DNA from: JAQICB01 sp046482735
GTDB lineage: Bacteria; Bacteroidota; Bacteroidia; Bacteroidales; UBA1715
Assembly: GCA_046482735.1 (NCBI GenBank)
Contig: JAWOEL010000040.1
Coordinates: forward strand, 1-42,457
DNA length: 42,457 nt
Direction of reading: 5' to 3'
Position 1 is the first letter of the stretch. The number at the start of each line of letters is the position of its first letter. The position numbers were made by a program, and so were the translations under genes. The notes below the pieces were generated by a model, which had not been told where the DNA came from, made no database searches, and saw only the letters and a list, made by a program, of their open reading frames with translations. This document shows, piece by piece, positions 1 through 9,458 of this stretch.

Positions 1-95
1 GTTAATTTATCTAAAATGCATGTTGAAAAATCCTGTATAGACTGAATCGCCGTGATTTTACCATTTCCGTTGTCAAAAAAATAAATCATTCCCAT
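1..95 (-). CDS. purL: Probable N-terminus of phosphoribosylformylglycinamidine synthase (partial)
   Basis: An open frame on the minus strand starts at ATG 95 (or the in-frame ATG at 89) and runs off the left edge. The visible peptide begins MGMIYFFDNGNGKITAIQSI and goes on to a DKL. This resembles the start of the large single-chain PurL of Bacteroidota (short hydrophobic strand, then a segment ending in KLxWLF). PurL converts FGAR to FGAM in purine synthesis using glutamine and ATP. A purine-rich GGAGA lies about 10 bases before the start, and a TATATTTG -7-type box is at 115-122 on the same strand. With only about 31 residues visible, the family call is tentative; the existence of a coding start is more secure. 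Confidence 0.42.
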   Translation of the reverse strand, partial: MGMIYFFDNGNGKITAIQSIQDFSTCILDKL

Positions 96-247
96 ATATT
101 TAAAAAATCTCCTGCAAATATATGAGAAAACATTGATATGTGAATTGTGTCCGGTATACAATTTATAACGAGTTATTAACGAAATATTCTACAAAACAAT
201 ATATACTATACATTTTTTTAATCACATCACCCCGAGCAAAGACAACA
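96..247. other. Intergenic stretch upstream of the probable purL start
   Basis: AT-rich DNA with no credible ORF. The only recognisable signal is a minus-strand TATATTTG (115-122), matching the Bacteroidota -7 element TAnnTTTG, placed to drive the leftward gene. No well-spaced -33 TTG is visible. Confidence 0.4.
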
Positions 248-453
248 ACACCCACCGCCCTTCGGGCACCTCCCTCAAGGGAGGAATAGCACTGTGCGAG
301 GTTTCTACTCACTTTTCACCTCATTCTCCCTTAACACAAAAAATAATTCCGCAAACTCCCACACCCACCGCCCTGCGGGCACCTCCCTCAAGGGAGGAAT
401 GGCACTGTGCGATGTTTTAACTCACTTTTTACCTCATTCTCCCTTAGCACAAA
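248..453. repeat. Tandem pair of ~93-bp hairpin-containing repeats
   Basis: Positions 248-340 and 361-453 are near-identical (about 7 mismatches in 93), with a period of 113. Each unit carries two short hairpins: GCCC-loop-GGGC, then CCTCCC-TCAA-GGGAGG. The GC-rich start contrasts with the AT-rich surroundings. An 85-codon ORF spans both copies, but its sequence is low-complexity and repeat-derived, so I do not treat it as a gene. The structure suggests a dispersed REP-like intergenic element that has duplicated locally. Confidence 0.7.
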
Positions 454-557
454 GCATCATCAATCCTGGAAACAAGCTGCGAAAACTTCGCTCCAATATC
501 ACGATTTTTTACGATTGCTTAATTGAGTGGCATAGTAACCAGCACCGGTGAGGTTTC

Positions 558-594
558 AAAGTCGGGGTGCGACTTAGAGTCGCACCCCGACTTT
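558..594 (-). terminator. Perfect 17-bp hairpin downstream of the OM protein gene
   Basis: The left arm 558-574 and right arm 578-594 are perfectly complementary around a 3-base TAG loop. The stem is GC-rich in the middle and has AAA/TTT at its base. It lies about 90 bases past the stop of the leftward gene ending at 681, so transcription termination is the simplest role. The symmetry would also allow it to act on rightward transcripts, or to be a dispersed palindromic repeat. Confidence 0.5.
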
Positions 595-680
595 ATGCAA
601 TTATAAAATTATTTTTTATGCACATGCTTTTTCTTTTCCCAACATCTTTGCGACTTTGCGAGAAAAATGCGGCAGCGGCA

Positions 681-1856
681 TCAAAAAGACCAACTCAACA
701 AACCATAAGCAATAGTATAGTCTTCTCGTGCATTACGTATTGTGAAATTAAAATACTGTCCAATACAGGAAATTTCAAAATTTTCTGCGAGAGAATATGA
801 AACAGAAGGATTCAGAAAAAAGCCCTGTGATTCCATAAAATACATTCCCGACAAACCAACAGTACATAATGGATTTATAGAATATTGGGCAGATACAAAG
901 GCCGAAAACTCATCAAAACTAATAGATTTCACCTGCTGAACCGTTCCGGCAGTTCCGCCACCTACCAATACAGAAGGGTTTTGCATGAGCAAAGACTCCA
1001 GATTATACACTTCTGCATACTGATTGTACAAACACTCAGCTTGCAAAAATATACCCGAAGAGGTCATATAATCGGTTCCAAGACCAAAAAGAACTGTCGG
1101 CGTTGTGTCGCGGGTATACGAGTGTGGGTAAAACATATTCATCTCTCCCCGCACAGAAAAACTATGCACATAGCCCTCCCAACCAATTCCGGCAAAAAGT
1201 TCATCGTCTTCAAACACTCCCGCCACACACTGCACATCGTAGCCATGGGTATTCCATTTATACAATGCTCCGGCGGTAATCGAACTGTCTGCATTCTTTT
1301 TCACCGCCCACTCAGCATGTGCCGTTTCATTTGTGTAATACATCATTCGTACTGCATCACTTCCCGATTTTTCGACATAATCCACATCAAAATACGAAGC
1401 AGTATTAAACACATCGTGCGGATTCCAGACAATATTTCGTCCCCAATTAATACGCTGACGACCAAGAATAATCTGCATTTTTTTATAGGTATAATCAAGA
1501 TACAAACGATCGACAACACTGCTTGCTACCCAGGAATTACCATCACCATATGCGGTACTCATATCAATATACCCAACTTGTGCATCAAGCATATCTATCA
1601 GCTCGGGCTGTTGCCGGGCAATATCACCATAGAAAAAACGATTTCGCAGCTCCACCCCTGCCGTCAAAGCAGTATCAATGTGCCACTCCGTATTTATTCT
1701 ATTGTGAAACTGATTGTGCACCTGCCACTGTTGTTCCATTAGCACCGACTGGTTATAATGAAGATATCCGCCAATATCATATTTCTCGTTTTGTCCCTGC
1801 ACAGACAGAACAGACAATATACACACACATATTACAAAACAATACATATTTTTCAT
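681..1856 (-). CDS. Outer-membrane beta-barrel protein (DUF1302/porin-like)
   Basis: 391 residues with a signal peptide of about 21 residues ending SVQGQ. The body alternates aromatic and polar residues, as in transmembrane beta-strands, and ends in WSF, a typical barrel C-terminus. Around residues 130-150 the run GRQRINWGRNIVWNPHDVFN resembles the conserved RQ..NWG....P.D.FN region of DUF1302-type outer-membrane proteins. The substrate is unknown. The gene stands alone: the next gene is divergent, and a strong hairpin (558-594) follows it. A TATATTTG -7 box lies upstream on the same strand at 1863-1870. The family call rests on one motif and overall character. Confidence 0.65.
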   Translation of the reverse strand: MKNMYCFVICVCILSVLSVQGQNEKYDIGGYLHYNQSVLMEQQWQVHNQFHNRINTEWHIDTALTAGVELRNRFFYGDIARQQPELIDMLDAQVGYIDMSTAYGDGNSWVASSVVDRLYLDYTYKKMQIILGRQRINWGRNIVWNPHDVFNTASYFDVDYVEKSGSDAVRMMYYTNETAHAEWAVKKNADSSITAGALYKWNTHGYDVQCVAGVFEDDELFAGIGWEGYVHSFSVRGEMNMFYPHSYTRDTTPTVLFGLGTDYMTSSGIFLQAECLYNQYAEVYNLESLLMQNPSVLVGGGTAGTVQQVKSISFDEFSAFVSAQYSINPLCTVGLSGMYFMESQGFFLNPSVSYSLAENFEISCIGQYFNFTIRNAREDYTIAYGLLSWSF

Positions 1857-1981
1857 ATACTACAAATATACATAATATTGCGAATTGATGCTTTTACAGA
1901 GATTTTTTTTGCGTCCTCGAATTATACGAATGAAATTACTATGTTTTTTCGGAATAGATATAAATTGCACGCGGTTTTTTT

Positions 1982-2000
1982 ATATGTTTGAAAAACATAT
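1982..2000 (+). promoter_or_regulatory. Palindrome overlapping a -7 box before the VOC gene
   Basis: ATATGTTT-GAA-AAACATAT is an 8-bp perfect inverted repeat. It contains TATGTTTG (1983-1990), which matches the -7 consensus TAnnTTTG, about 32 bases before the VOC start codon. No well-spaced -33 TTG is visible. An inverted repeat covering the -7 element is the geometry expected of a repressor operator, but no regulator is identified. Confidence 0.35.
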
Positions 2001-2021
2001 ACTGACAAAAAAAACAAACAT

Positions 2022-2501
2022 ATGAATATACAATTTCACTCAAGCGTACTAATAACGAAGGACTTTGATACGATGAAAAAATTTTATCAAGAGGTATTGC
2101 AACAGGAAATTGAATTTGATTTTGGTAATTGTATCGGATTCAAAAATGGAATTTCGCTCTGGAAACTGACTGAAGAATATCCTCTCGCACAAAAACTTGG
2201 AAGAACCTTCGACACTTCGGGCAACAAAAACCTTGAAATGTGTTTTGAAACAGATAATTTTGAGGAGTTTGTTTCGAGCATTGAAAAGCACACGATACAT
2301 TATTTACACAAAACCGTGGAGGAACAATGGGGACAATACACAATGCGATTTTATGACCCGGAAAACAATGTAATTGAAGTTGGTGAAAGTATGTCTTGTT
2401 TTGTAAAACGCTTTTACAATAAAGGCTTGAGTGTAGAGGAGGTGTCAAAACGAACTTCTGTGCCACTAAAATTCGTGCAAGAGATATGTGAAAAAAAATA
2501 A
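2022..2501 (+). CDS. VOC (glyoxalase/bleomycin-resistance) family protein with C-terminal HTH-like tail
   Basis: 159 residues. Residues 1-125 form one VOC domain: a strand near the start (FHSSVLITKDFDTMKKFYQEVL), a middle acidic segment, and a closing strand WGQYTMRFYDPENNVIEVGE typical of VOC proteins. VOC domains bind a metal and act as lyases, isomerases, dioxygenases or drug-binding proteins. The substrate cannot be read from sequence. Residues 128-159 add a helical tail, including SVEEVSKRTSVPLKFVQEIC, that looks like a small helix-turn-helix. The gene is monocistronic and flanked by two similar palindromes (1982-2000 and 2570-2590). Start ATG 2022 follows a short AT-rich leader. Confidence 0.75.
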   Translation: MNIQFHSSVLITKDFDTMKKFYQEVLQQEIEFDFGNCIGFKNGISLWKLTEEYPLAQKLGRTFDTSGNKNLEMCFETDNFEEFVSSIEKHTIHYLHKTVEEQWGQYTMRFYDPENNVIEVGESMSCFVKRFYNKGLSVEEVSKRTSVPLKFVQEICEKK

Positions 2502-2569
2502 TACCTTATGCTATAATATTTTTTTCTGTGTACAGGTAATTTATAATTGCAACTACAAACTCAGGCAAT

Positions 2570-2590
2570 ATATGTGTTAACAACACATAT
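2570..2590. repeat. 9-bp palindrome between the VOC and MscS genes
   Basis: ATATGTGTT-AAC-AACACATAT is a perfect 9-bp inverted repeat, 69 bases after the VOC stop. It resembles the 1982-2000 palindrome before the same gene. There is no strong U-run, so it is a poor intrinsic terminator. It may be a regulator site or a chance AT-rich palindrome. Confidence 0.35.
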
Positions 2591-2739
2591 TTAATTCATT
2601 GTATTTTTTTCACATACAATCATTAATGCACATAATATACCGCTCATTTTTCTCTATGTGCAAAAAATCACGTATTTTTATACACAAGCTCAGAAAATAG
2701 TATACTGAGCCGACGTTTTACAATTTAAAAAACAGACAC

Positions 2740-3669
2740 ATGAAAAAATATATTCGTTTATTTATCAGCATACTTATCCTGATTTTTCTATTCATGTTTG
2801 AACACATTTTCAGTTATTCTGACTTCTCTGATTACGTAAGTGACTCTGTTGTAAATACAATTAAAAAAGGTCTTATTATCGCATGCATTTCTTATATAAT
2901 AATAGAAATAGTGCATATCATAAAAAATCGATTGCTCGCACAATACGATATGTCACAGGAAGATAATCTTAAATATAGAAAACTACATACTCAGATTAAT
3001 ATATTAGAAAAAGTAATAGTGTTTCTCATTATCTTAACCGCCGTAGGTTTATTTTTAATCTCAATTGAAAGTATCAGAAAGATTGGCGTTGGTATTTTCG
3101 CATCTGCGGGAGTTATGGGGATTATAATCGGCCTATCAGCACAAAAAATTGTAGGAGCATTATTGGCAGGCATTCAAATTGCAATTACCCAACCATTTCG
3201 GGTCGATGATGCTGTGTTTGTTGAAAATGAATGGGGCTGGATTGAAGAAATTAATCTCACCTATATTGTTGTACGTATTTGGGACAAAAGACGTTTAGTA
3301 TTACCAACCACCTATTTTCTTGAAAAACCTTTTCAAAACTGGACCAGAACAAGTGCGGATATTATTGGTACCGTTTTTATTTATACCGATTACATGATAT
3401 CCTTTGAAGCACTTCGAGAAGAGCTCAGCCGATTGCTGCACAATTGTGATTTATGGGACAGGAACGTAAATGTACTTCAAGTTACGGATTCAAAAGAAAC
3501 CACTCTCGAAATAAGAATTCTGGTAAGTGCCAAAAACTCCCCCACTACCTGGGATTTAAGAGTATACATCAGAGAAAAAATGATAGAATTTATTCAAAAA
3601 AATTACCCCGAAAGTTTACCAAGAACACGTATCCTTTTAGAGAATAAACATGCAGTAATACAAAATTAA
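2740..3669 (+). CDS. Small-conductance mechanosensitive channel family protein (MscS)
   Basis: 309 residues. There are transmembrane segments near residues 5-22, 46-62 and 88-108, then the pore-lining helix and beta domain of MscS: a Gly/Ala-rich run ASAGVMGIIIGLSAQKIVGA followed by ITQPFRVDDAV and a Trp/Asn-rich LPTTYFLEKPFQNWTR. MscS channels open under membrane tension and release solutes during hypo-osmotic shock. The rest is a cytoplasmic alpha/beta domain. The 238-base upstream gap holds one palindrome and no confident promoter. The next gene is 93 bases downstream on the same strand and may be co-transcribed. Confidence 0.88.
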   Translation: MKKYIRLFISILILIFLFMFEHIFSYSDFSDYVSDSVVNTIKKGLIIACISYIIIEIVHIIKNRLLAQYDMSQEDNLKYRKLHTQINILEKVIVFLIILTAVGLFLISIESIRKIGVGIFASAGVMGIIIGLSAQKIVGALLAGIQIAITQPFRVDDAVFVENEWGWIEEINLTYIVVRIWDKRRLVLPTTYFLEKPFQNWTRTSADIIGTVFIYTDYMISFEALREELSRLLHNCDLWDRNVNVLQVTDSKETTLEIRILVSAKNSPTTWDLRVYIREKMIEFIQKNYPESLPRTRILLENKHAVIQN

Positions 3670-3762
3670 AAAAACATATATAATTGCAGTTTCACATAAA
3701 AAAAACAGTACTTTTATTGAAAAATATATGCAAACCATAACAATGCAATACAAACAAAAGTC

Positions 3763-5187
3763 ATGAAAGTATTATTAACCGGTGCAACCGGATATATCGG
3801 AAAAAGATTATTACCTGTTTTGGTTGAGAAAGGCCATACGGTTGTATGCTGTGTACGCGATGCTAAAAAATTTCATCCCAGTAAATCAATACTGAATAAA
3901 ATTCAAATAATAGAAAATGATTTAACCTCTAAAGAATCTTTGGATAACATACCTTATGATATTGACTGTGCCTACTATTTGGTTCACTCAATGTCTACCA
4001 CAAAAAATTACGAAGATTTAGAAAAACTCTCTGCAATTAACTTCAGAGAAGCATTACGAAAAACAAACATTTCGCAAGTAATATATCTCAGCGGTATAAT
4101 AAATTCTGATACACTTTCAAAACATCTGAATTCCAGAAAAAATGTTGAAATTGAATTATCAAAAGGCAACTATGCTCTTACCACTCTTCGAGCAGGAATA
4201 ATTATTGGATCGGGTAGTGCTTCATTCGAAATAATTCGGGATTTAATCGAAAAATTACCGATTATGGTTGCTCCCAAGTGGCTCAAAACTAAATGCCAAC
4301 CTATCGCCATTTCTGATGTAATTACCATACTAACCGGTGTGCTCCAAAATCCTCGTACATATAATACCAATTTTGATATTGGTGGAAAAGACATTCTTAC
4401 CTATAAAGACATGTTGCTAAAATATGCATCGGTACGTGGATTACAACGATATATTGTAACAGTTCCTATAATGTCTCCCCGATTATCATCATATTGGTTG
4501 TATTTTGTAACCTCCACTTCATATACACTGGCATCTTCACTAGTAGACAGTATGAAAATTGAGGTAATTGCAAAAAATAATGACATTAACATAATCCTGG
4601 GTATACAACCTTTGAGTTACGAGGAATCTATACAAAGAGCCTTTAGAAAAATCGCAGACAATGAAATTGTTTCAAGCTGGAAAGACTCTACTGTAAGTGG
4701 TCGGTTAGACTATAAAATATCTGATTATATTCAAATTCCCAAATTTGGATGCTATACCGACATTCGTAAAAAATATTGCACAAACAGTTCCGTATGCATT
4801 GATAAAATATGGCGTATTGGCGGCTCAAACGGCTGGTACTACGCACAATGGTTGTGGGTACTGAGAGGATGTTTCGATAAACTTATTGGTGGTGTAGGAC
4901 TGCAACGGGGTAGAACAAGCGAAACCACTATACATACCGGAGACACTCTCGATTTTTGGCGAGTACTCTATGCAAATAAACAGGAAGGACGATTAGTGCT
5001 GTTTGCAGAAATGAAAATTCCGGGAGAAGCATGGTTAGAATTTCGTTTTGAGGATAATTATATAATCCAAACAGCAACTTTTCGCCCTAAAGGTATAGGT
5101 GGCAGATTATATTGGTTTATGATTCAGCCATTTCATATACTTATCTTTGGCGGATTACTAAAAAAAATAACACAAGAAACCACATAA
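3763..5187 (+). CDS. NAD(P)-binding SDR-type protein with C-terminal DUF2867
   Basis: 474 residues in two parts. Residues 1-300 are an atypical/extended short-chain dehydrogenase fold with the dinucleotide-binding motif LLTGATGYIGKRLLP at the N-terminus, a DCAYYLVHSMS strand and a YLSGIINSDTLSKHLNSRK segment. Residues about 345-470 match DUF2867: RIGGSNGWYYAQWLWVLRG, the RGRTSETT segment, then LDFWRV and a lipid-like PGEAWLEFRF. The pairing of NAD(P)H-binding domain and DUF2867 is a known architecture of unknown reaction. No other metabolic gene adjoins it, so no substrate is proposed. Confidence 0.8.
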   Translation: MKVLLTGATGYIGKRLLPVLVEKGHTVVCCVRDAKKFHPSKSILNKIQIIENDLTSKESLDNIPYDIDCAYYLVHSMSTTKNYEDLEKLSAINFREALRKTNISQVIYLSGIINSDTLSKHLNSRKNVEIELSKGNYALTTLRAGIIIGSGSASFEIIRDLIEKLPIMVAPKWLKTKCQPIAISDVITILTGVLQNPRTYNTNFDIGGKDILTYKDMLLKYASVRGLQRYIVTVPIMSPRLSSYWLYFVTSTSYTLASSLVDSMKIEVIAKNNDINIILGIQPLSYEESIQRAFRKIADNEIVSSWKDSTVSGRLDYKISDYIQIPKFGCYTDIRKKYCTNSSVCIDKIWRIGGSNGWYYAQWLWVLRGCFDKLIGGVGLQRGRTSETTIHTGDTLDFWRVLYANKQEGRLVLFAEMKIPGEAWLEFRFEDNYIIQTATFRPKGIGGRLYWFMIQPFHILIFGGLLKKITQETT

Positions 5188-5288
5188 ACTTCGCAACTGT
5201 ATTGTTCCAACATACATACTAAATACAATACACATCCTCGTTTCAAAAACATTTTTAACAAAAAACATAACATTGTAAAAAAAAATTA

Positions 5289-5296
5289 TATATTTG
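5289..5296 (+). promoter_or_regulatory. -7 promoter element of the hybrid sensor gene
   Basis: TATATTTG matches the Bacteroidota -7 consensus TAnnTTTG, 88 bases before the start codon at 5384. No TTG at the expected 19-21 base spacing is visible, so this is a half-site prediction. Confidence 0.4.
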
Positions 5297-5383
5297 TGTA
5301 GAGTGATAAATTATACCTTTATGTAGGGAAAAGAGACTATTTCCATTATTTGATAAAAGAGACTGTTTTATAAATCTACAAAC

Positions 5384-8300
5384 ATGAAATATTTTATACT
5401 TACATGTTATATTGTAATCAGCATTACTCAAAGTGCTGCAAGCAACGTTCTTACATATAACTATTCCACCAAAGAGGGATTGTCTCATAAAACAGTATTA
5501 GACATACTACGCGACTCTAAGGGTTTTTTATGGATAGCAACATCAAGTGGTTTAAATAAATTTGATGGCTACTCGTTTACAAATTATTATCCGGACACTA
5601 CCAAAAATAGCATTAAAACATTAGGAATTAACAGCTTACTCGAAGACTCATCCGGAAACATTTGGTTGTCGAGCAATTCAGGCATTGAATACTTCAACCC
5701 TCTTACAGAAACATTTCATGCTGTAAATATAAAAGACATAAATAAAGATAATTTTTTCGGAAGTTTAACTCTTTCCCCTCAAGGAGATATCTGGACTTGT
5801 GGTATAAACGGGCTATTCAAAATTACCAAAACAGATTCAGAATATATACTAAAAGAATTTCCGGTATTTCATAACAATTCAAAAATATACCCCTCCTCTA
5901 TTTGTTGGGCAGACGGATACTTATGGGCAACAACACCGCAAAAATTTTTTCGTATAGATATTTCCGACACAACAACACATGCTTACACACTACACACAGA
6001 AAAAACACATGTATCACACCTCAAAAAAGGATTACCGCATGAATTGATTATTGTAACACACAATATGGGAGTTTCACTCTTTAACACTCAAACCCGAAAA
6101 TACACAAACATACCTAATAGCCTCATACCAAATCCTGAACAAGAAAATGTATTTATATATAACGCAACACGATTACACAATAAAAAAATACTCATAAGCA
6201 CCTCTATTGGTTTTTTTACATATGCAGACAAAACTTTCGAGGAGTTTGCTGTTAATTATTCAGAAAACAGTAATATACTCAAAGACTATGTAAGCAGCAT
6301 AGAGGTTCAAAAAGATGGCAGCTTGTGGATTGGAACATATAATTACGGACTTTTTTCTATTCCTCACACCCCATCTTCATTTAAACAATGTTTTTCATTA
6401 AAAGATGTATCGAATCCGAAAAATCCTGTAAATGGTCTGCATATTTTTACAGACAGCTCACTTATTTGGGGCAACAAACACGGAGTTTTTTACAATGCAT
6501 CATATTCAAACATACACATTTCTCAATCACAGAAAATAAGCTCTTTATATGTGAGCAATATGCATCCTCTCTCGAATGACTCCACACTCATTATTACAAA
6601 AAGTGGTACTATATATCTTTTTTCTAAACAGAATCATTCTATTGAATTAGTAAAAAACACACATTCTGTACAAAATGTGTATTATGATTCACTCACACAT
6701 ATTGTGTGGTGTGCAACATGGGGAAAAGCACTTTTTGGTTTTCACATATATTCCGGCACAGAATATACAATTCCACTCAAACAAGACACATATTACCACA
6801 CTAATATTTATTCAATTACCGGCGATTCTCAAAGCAGATTGTATCTGGGAATGGTAAATGCTGGTTTTATTGTAGTAGAAAAAGCTCATACAAAATCTCC
6901 CGATATACAGTTTTACAACCAGAAAAGTAATAGCCTTATCCATAATAATTTTATTTTGGATATGCATAATGACACTCGGGGAAACATATGGATAGCAACC
7001 TGTTATAAAGGAATATACCGTTACTCTATTGATCAAAAAACAATCACTCACGAATACCAACCGGACAAAAACCATACATACGTTATAGAAGCAATTATCA
7101 CAGACGAAAACAACAATGTCTGGTTTTCATCAAACCATGCTATATCCAAATATAATACTGAAAAAAAACAAGTTTTAAACTACTCCGAAAACGAAGGTAT
7201 TCCTACTGGTTTTTATAACGGTATTGCATATAGCACAGATGACGGAAAACTATTTTTTGGTGGTTTTGAGGGACTTATACGTTTTAATCCACAAAAAATA
7301 TCATCAAATAATAATCCTATAAAACCATACATACTCGATTTTAAAATTTTTGGTACGTCTATTTCTCCTACGCAAACATACAAAGGGCACACCATACTCG
7401 ATTCGTCTATTATGTACACCCAATCTATTGAACTTCCCTATAACCTAAACTCACTCAGTATAGATTTTGCAAGTGTTGCCCCCTCCCATTCTTCAGGAAT
7501 TACATATAAATATATTCTAGAACATTCCGACAAACAATGGACTCGAACTCAAAATCAAACACGGACAGCAACTTATGCATCATTACAACCCGGAACCTAT
7601 ACATTCAAAGTAGCTGCATCACTCAACAATAATATCTGGAGCAACATTCGGACATTGCGTATCACAATATCTCCCCCTTGGTGGAAAACATGGTGGTTCA
7701 CAACTATACTCATTCTCATAATTCTATCGGGTATATATGTGTACATATATATGCGCATCAAAAAAGTTCGTATTCAAAACCATCTTCTGGAGAAAAAAGT
7801 AGCCCAACGAACCGAAAAATTAGAAGAATCAAAACTGGTAATAGAAATGAAAAACCAGGAGCTTATAGAATCATTAAACATGAAAGATCGCCTAATCGGC
7901 GTAATCGGTCATGACTTACGAAACCCAATGTCTGTACTTAAAAACACACTACACATTATAAAAACATATAAATCAAACATATCTCCCACAGAATTTGAGG
8001 AATACTTAAATAATGCGGAAAAAGCAAGCCAAACAATTATAGAGCAGCTAAATATGATGGTTGATTGGGCACGGGGAAATTGTGATATGATTAGCTGCAA
8101 ACCTGTTGAAATAAATATTGGTGTACTCATAGCCGATGCTGTACAATTAGTACAAGAAAGTGCTCTTAGCAAACACATTCGCATTATTGTTCAATCAGAC
8201 TACACAACCAATGCATTTGTAGATCCACGTATGATAAATGTAGTATTTCGTAATTTATTATCTAATGCTATTAAATTCACTCCAGAAAATGGTTCAATAA

Positions 8301-9370
8301 TCATTTCCTGTACCGAACGAGAAAACTCATTACAAATATCATTTATTGATACCGGTAAAGGTATTGCTCAGGAAACACTTTCACGCTTATTTGGTGAACT
8401 ACAAGCTTGTGATATATCATATGGCACAAACAACGAAACTGGCAGTGGATTGGGTTTGCAGGTATGTAAAACATTTATCGAAAAAAATAAAGGTACTATT
8501 TCTGTACAAAGCTCTCCGGATAACGGAAGTGTTTTTACGGTAGCCATTCCAAAAGGTACCAAAAAAGCTAATGAAAACTCTGTTTCTCAATCACATAAAC
8601 AGTTAACCGATTCTGAAACACTAAAAACAGAAAAAAAACATACAATTCTTCTCATTGATGACAATGAAGAATTAATGACCACCCTTAATGCATTATTTTC
8701 GGAACAATTTGCAGTAATAAAAGCATACGATGGAAACAAGGCTTTACATGTTGCCAAAAACATGTCTCCCGACATAATAATATGCGACATACATTTACCC
8801 GGGAAAAGCGGTTTTGAAATATGTTCTGTACTCAAAAAAGCCCCCAACACTTCACACATACCTATACTGTTAGTTTCCGGAGACCAGTCCAAAGATACTG
8901 AAATACAAAGCTACGCGTACGGTGCAAATGACTTTATAAGAAAACCATTTAATCCGGAAATTCTTATATATAAAATAAATGCACTCGTTGCTTTTGTCGA
9001 AAAACAATCAAATACAACAGAGAGTTTTGTGCTTCCTGAAAGTTCTGATGATACAATTATAAAAAAAATAATAGACATTATGAACGAAAACATTGCTAAC
9101 CCGGACTATTCAGTAGATTTAATAGCTCAGGAACTCGGATTGAGTCGCACTCAATTTTGGCGTAAAACAAAACAGGCATTCAATAAATCTCCGGGAGATT
9201 TAATAAAAGATATCCGTCTTCAGAAAGCCAAAGAAATGCTCGAAACCGATTCATACCGAATTTCTGAAATTGCGTATACTGTCGGGTTCAATGACCCACG
9301 ATATTTCTCTCGCTGTTTTTCTCAAAAATTCGGTGTATCACCTTCTGATTATCACAAAAAACATTCGTAA
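5384..9370 (+). CDS. Hybrid two-component system sensor kinase/response regulator with AraC output (HTCS)
   Basis: 1328 residues. Order: signal peptide (about 1-20); periplasmic beta-propeller repeats (about 20-680, with many LWIAT or IWLSSN type strands); Y_Y_Y domain (about 683-765); one transmembrane helix (about 768-788); coiled coil and HisKA with the GHDLRNP motif, phospho-acceptor His near 842; HATPase with N box (NLLSNAIKFTP, ~953), DTGKGI (~988) and GSGLGL (~1020); receiver domain (LLIDDNEE ~1090, phospho-acceptor Asp1135 in CDIHLPG); AraC helix-turn-helix (about 1235-1328). All key residues are present. HTCS proteins usually sense oligosaccharides and switch on an adjacent polysaccharide-utilization locus. 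None adjoins here: the neighbours are a DUF2867 protein and a putative metal exporter 106 bases downstream on the same strand. Confidence 0.95.
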   Translation: MKYFILTCYIVISITQSAASNVLTYNYSTKEGLSHKTVLDILRDSKGFLWIATSSGLNKFDGYSFTNYYPDTTKNSIKTLGINSLLEDSSGNIWLSSNSGIEYFNPLTETFHAVNIKDINKDNFFGSLTLSPQGDIWTCGINGLFKITKTDSEYILKEFPVFHNNSKIYPSSICWADGYLWATTPQKFFRIDISDTTTHAYTLHTEKTHVSHLKKGLPHELIIVTHNMGVSLFNTQTRKYTNIPNSLIPNPEQENVFIYNATRLHNKKILISTSIGFFTYADKTFEEFAVNYSENSNILKDYVSSIEVQKDGSLWIGTYNYGLFSIPHTPSSFKQCFSLKDVSNPKNPVNGLHIFTDSSLIWGNKHGVFYNASYSNIHISQSQKISSLYVSNMHPLSNDSTLIITKSGTIYLFSKQNHSIELVKNTHSVQNVYYDSLTHIVWCATWGKALFGFHIYSGTEYTIPLKQDTYYHTNIYSITGDSQSRLYLGMVNAGFIVVEKAHTKSPDIQFYNQKSNSLIHNNFILDMHNDTRGNIWIATCYKGIYRYSIDQKTITHEYQPDKNHTYVIEAIITDENNNVWFSSNHAISKYNTEKKQVLNYSENEGIPTGFYNGIAYSTDDGKLFFGGFEGLIRFNPQKISSNNNPIKPYILDFKIFGTSISPTQTYKGHTILDSSIMYTQSIELPYNLNSLSIDFASVAPSHSSGITYKYILEHSDKQWTRTQNQTRTATYASLQPGTYTFKVAASLNNNIWSNIRTLRITISPPWWKTWWFTTILILIILSGIYVYIYMRIKKVRIQNHLLEKKVAQRTEKLEESKLVIEMKNQELIESLNMKDRLIGVIGHDLRNPMSVLKNTLHIIKTYKSNISPTEFEEYLNNAEKASQTIIEQLNMMVDWARGNCDMISCKPVEINIGVLIADAVQLVQESALSKHIRIIVQSDYTTNAFVDPRMINVVFRNLLSNAIKFTPENGSIIISCTERENSLQISFIDTGKGIAQETLSRLFGELQACDISYGTNNETGSGLGLQVCKTFIEKNKGTISVQSSPDNGSVFTVAIPKGTKKANENSVSQSHKQLTDSETLKTEKKHTILLIDDNEELMTTLNALFSEQFAVIKAYDGNKALHVAKNMSPDIIICDIHLPGKSGFEICSVLKKAPNTSHIPILLVSGDQSKDTEIQSYAYGANDFIRKPFNPEILIYKINALVAFVEKQSNTTESFVLPESSDDTIIKKIIDIMNENIANPDYSVDLIAQELGLSRTQFWRKTKQAFNKSPGDLIKDIRLQKAKEMLETDSYRISEIAYTVGFNDPRYFSRCFSQKFGVSPSDYHKKHS

Positions 9371-9450
9371 ATATATGTCTCCTCAAACATACTATCATTA
9401 AAATTAAAAAAAATACATCTAAGCCTGTCTGATTAGTAAGAAATATAAAG

Positions 9451-9458
9451 TATTTTTG
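9451..9458 (+). promoter_or_regulatory. -7 promoter element of the metal-exporter gene
   Basis: TATTTTTG matches TAnnTTTG, 18 bases before the ATG at 9477. It overlaps an in-frame TTG at 9456 that would otherwise give a seven-codon longer ORF. If the box is real, the transcript starts near 9465 and the TTG cannot be used. Confidence 0.42.

Noticed and set aside
294..551. 85-codon ORF over the tandem repeat
   Set aside because: It is made of the 93-bp repeat unit and has no protein-like features.
640..670. CTTTGCGACTTTGCGAGAAA as another copy of the dispersed repeat
   Set aside because: It shares only a short GCGAGAAA word and lacks the terminal TAGTGC; probably unrelated.
885..1742. 285-codon plus-strand ORF
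   Set aside because: It is antisense to the outer-membrane protein gene, which has a signal peptide and barrel pattern. The plus-strand product is Ile/His-rich and looks like a shadow.
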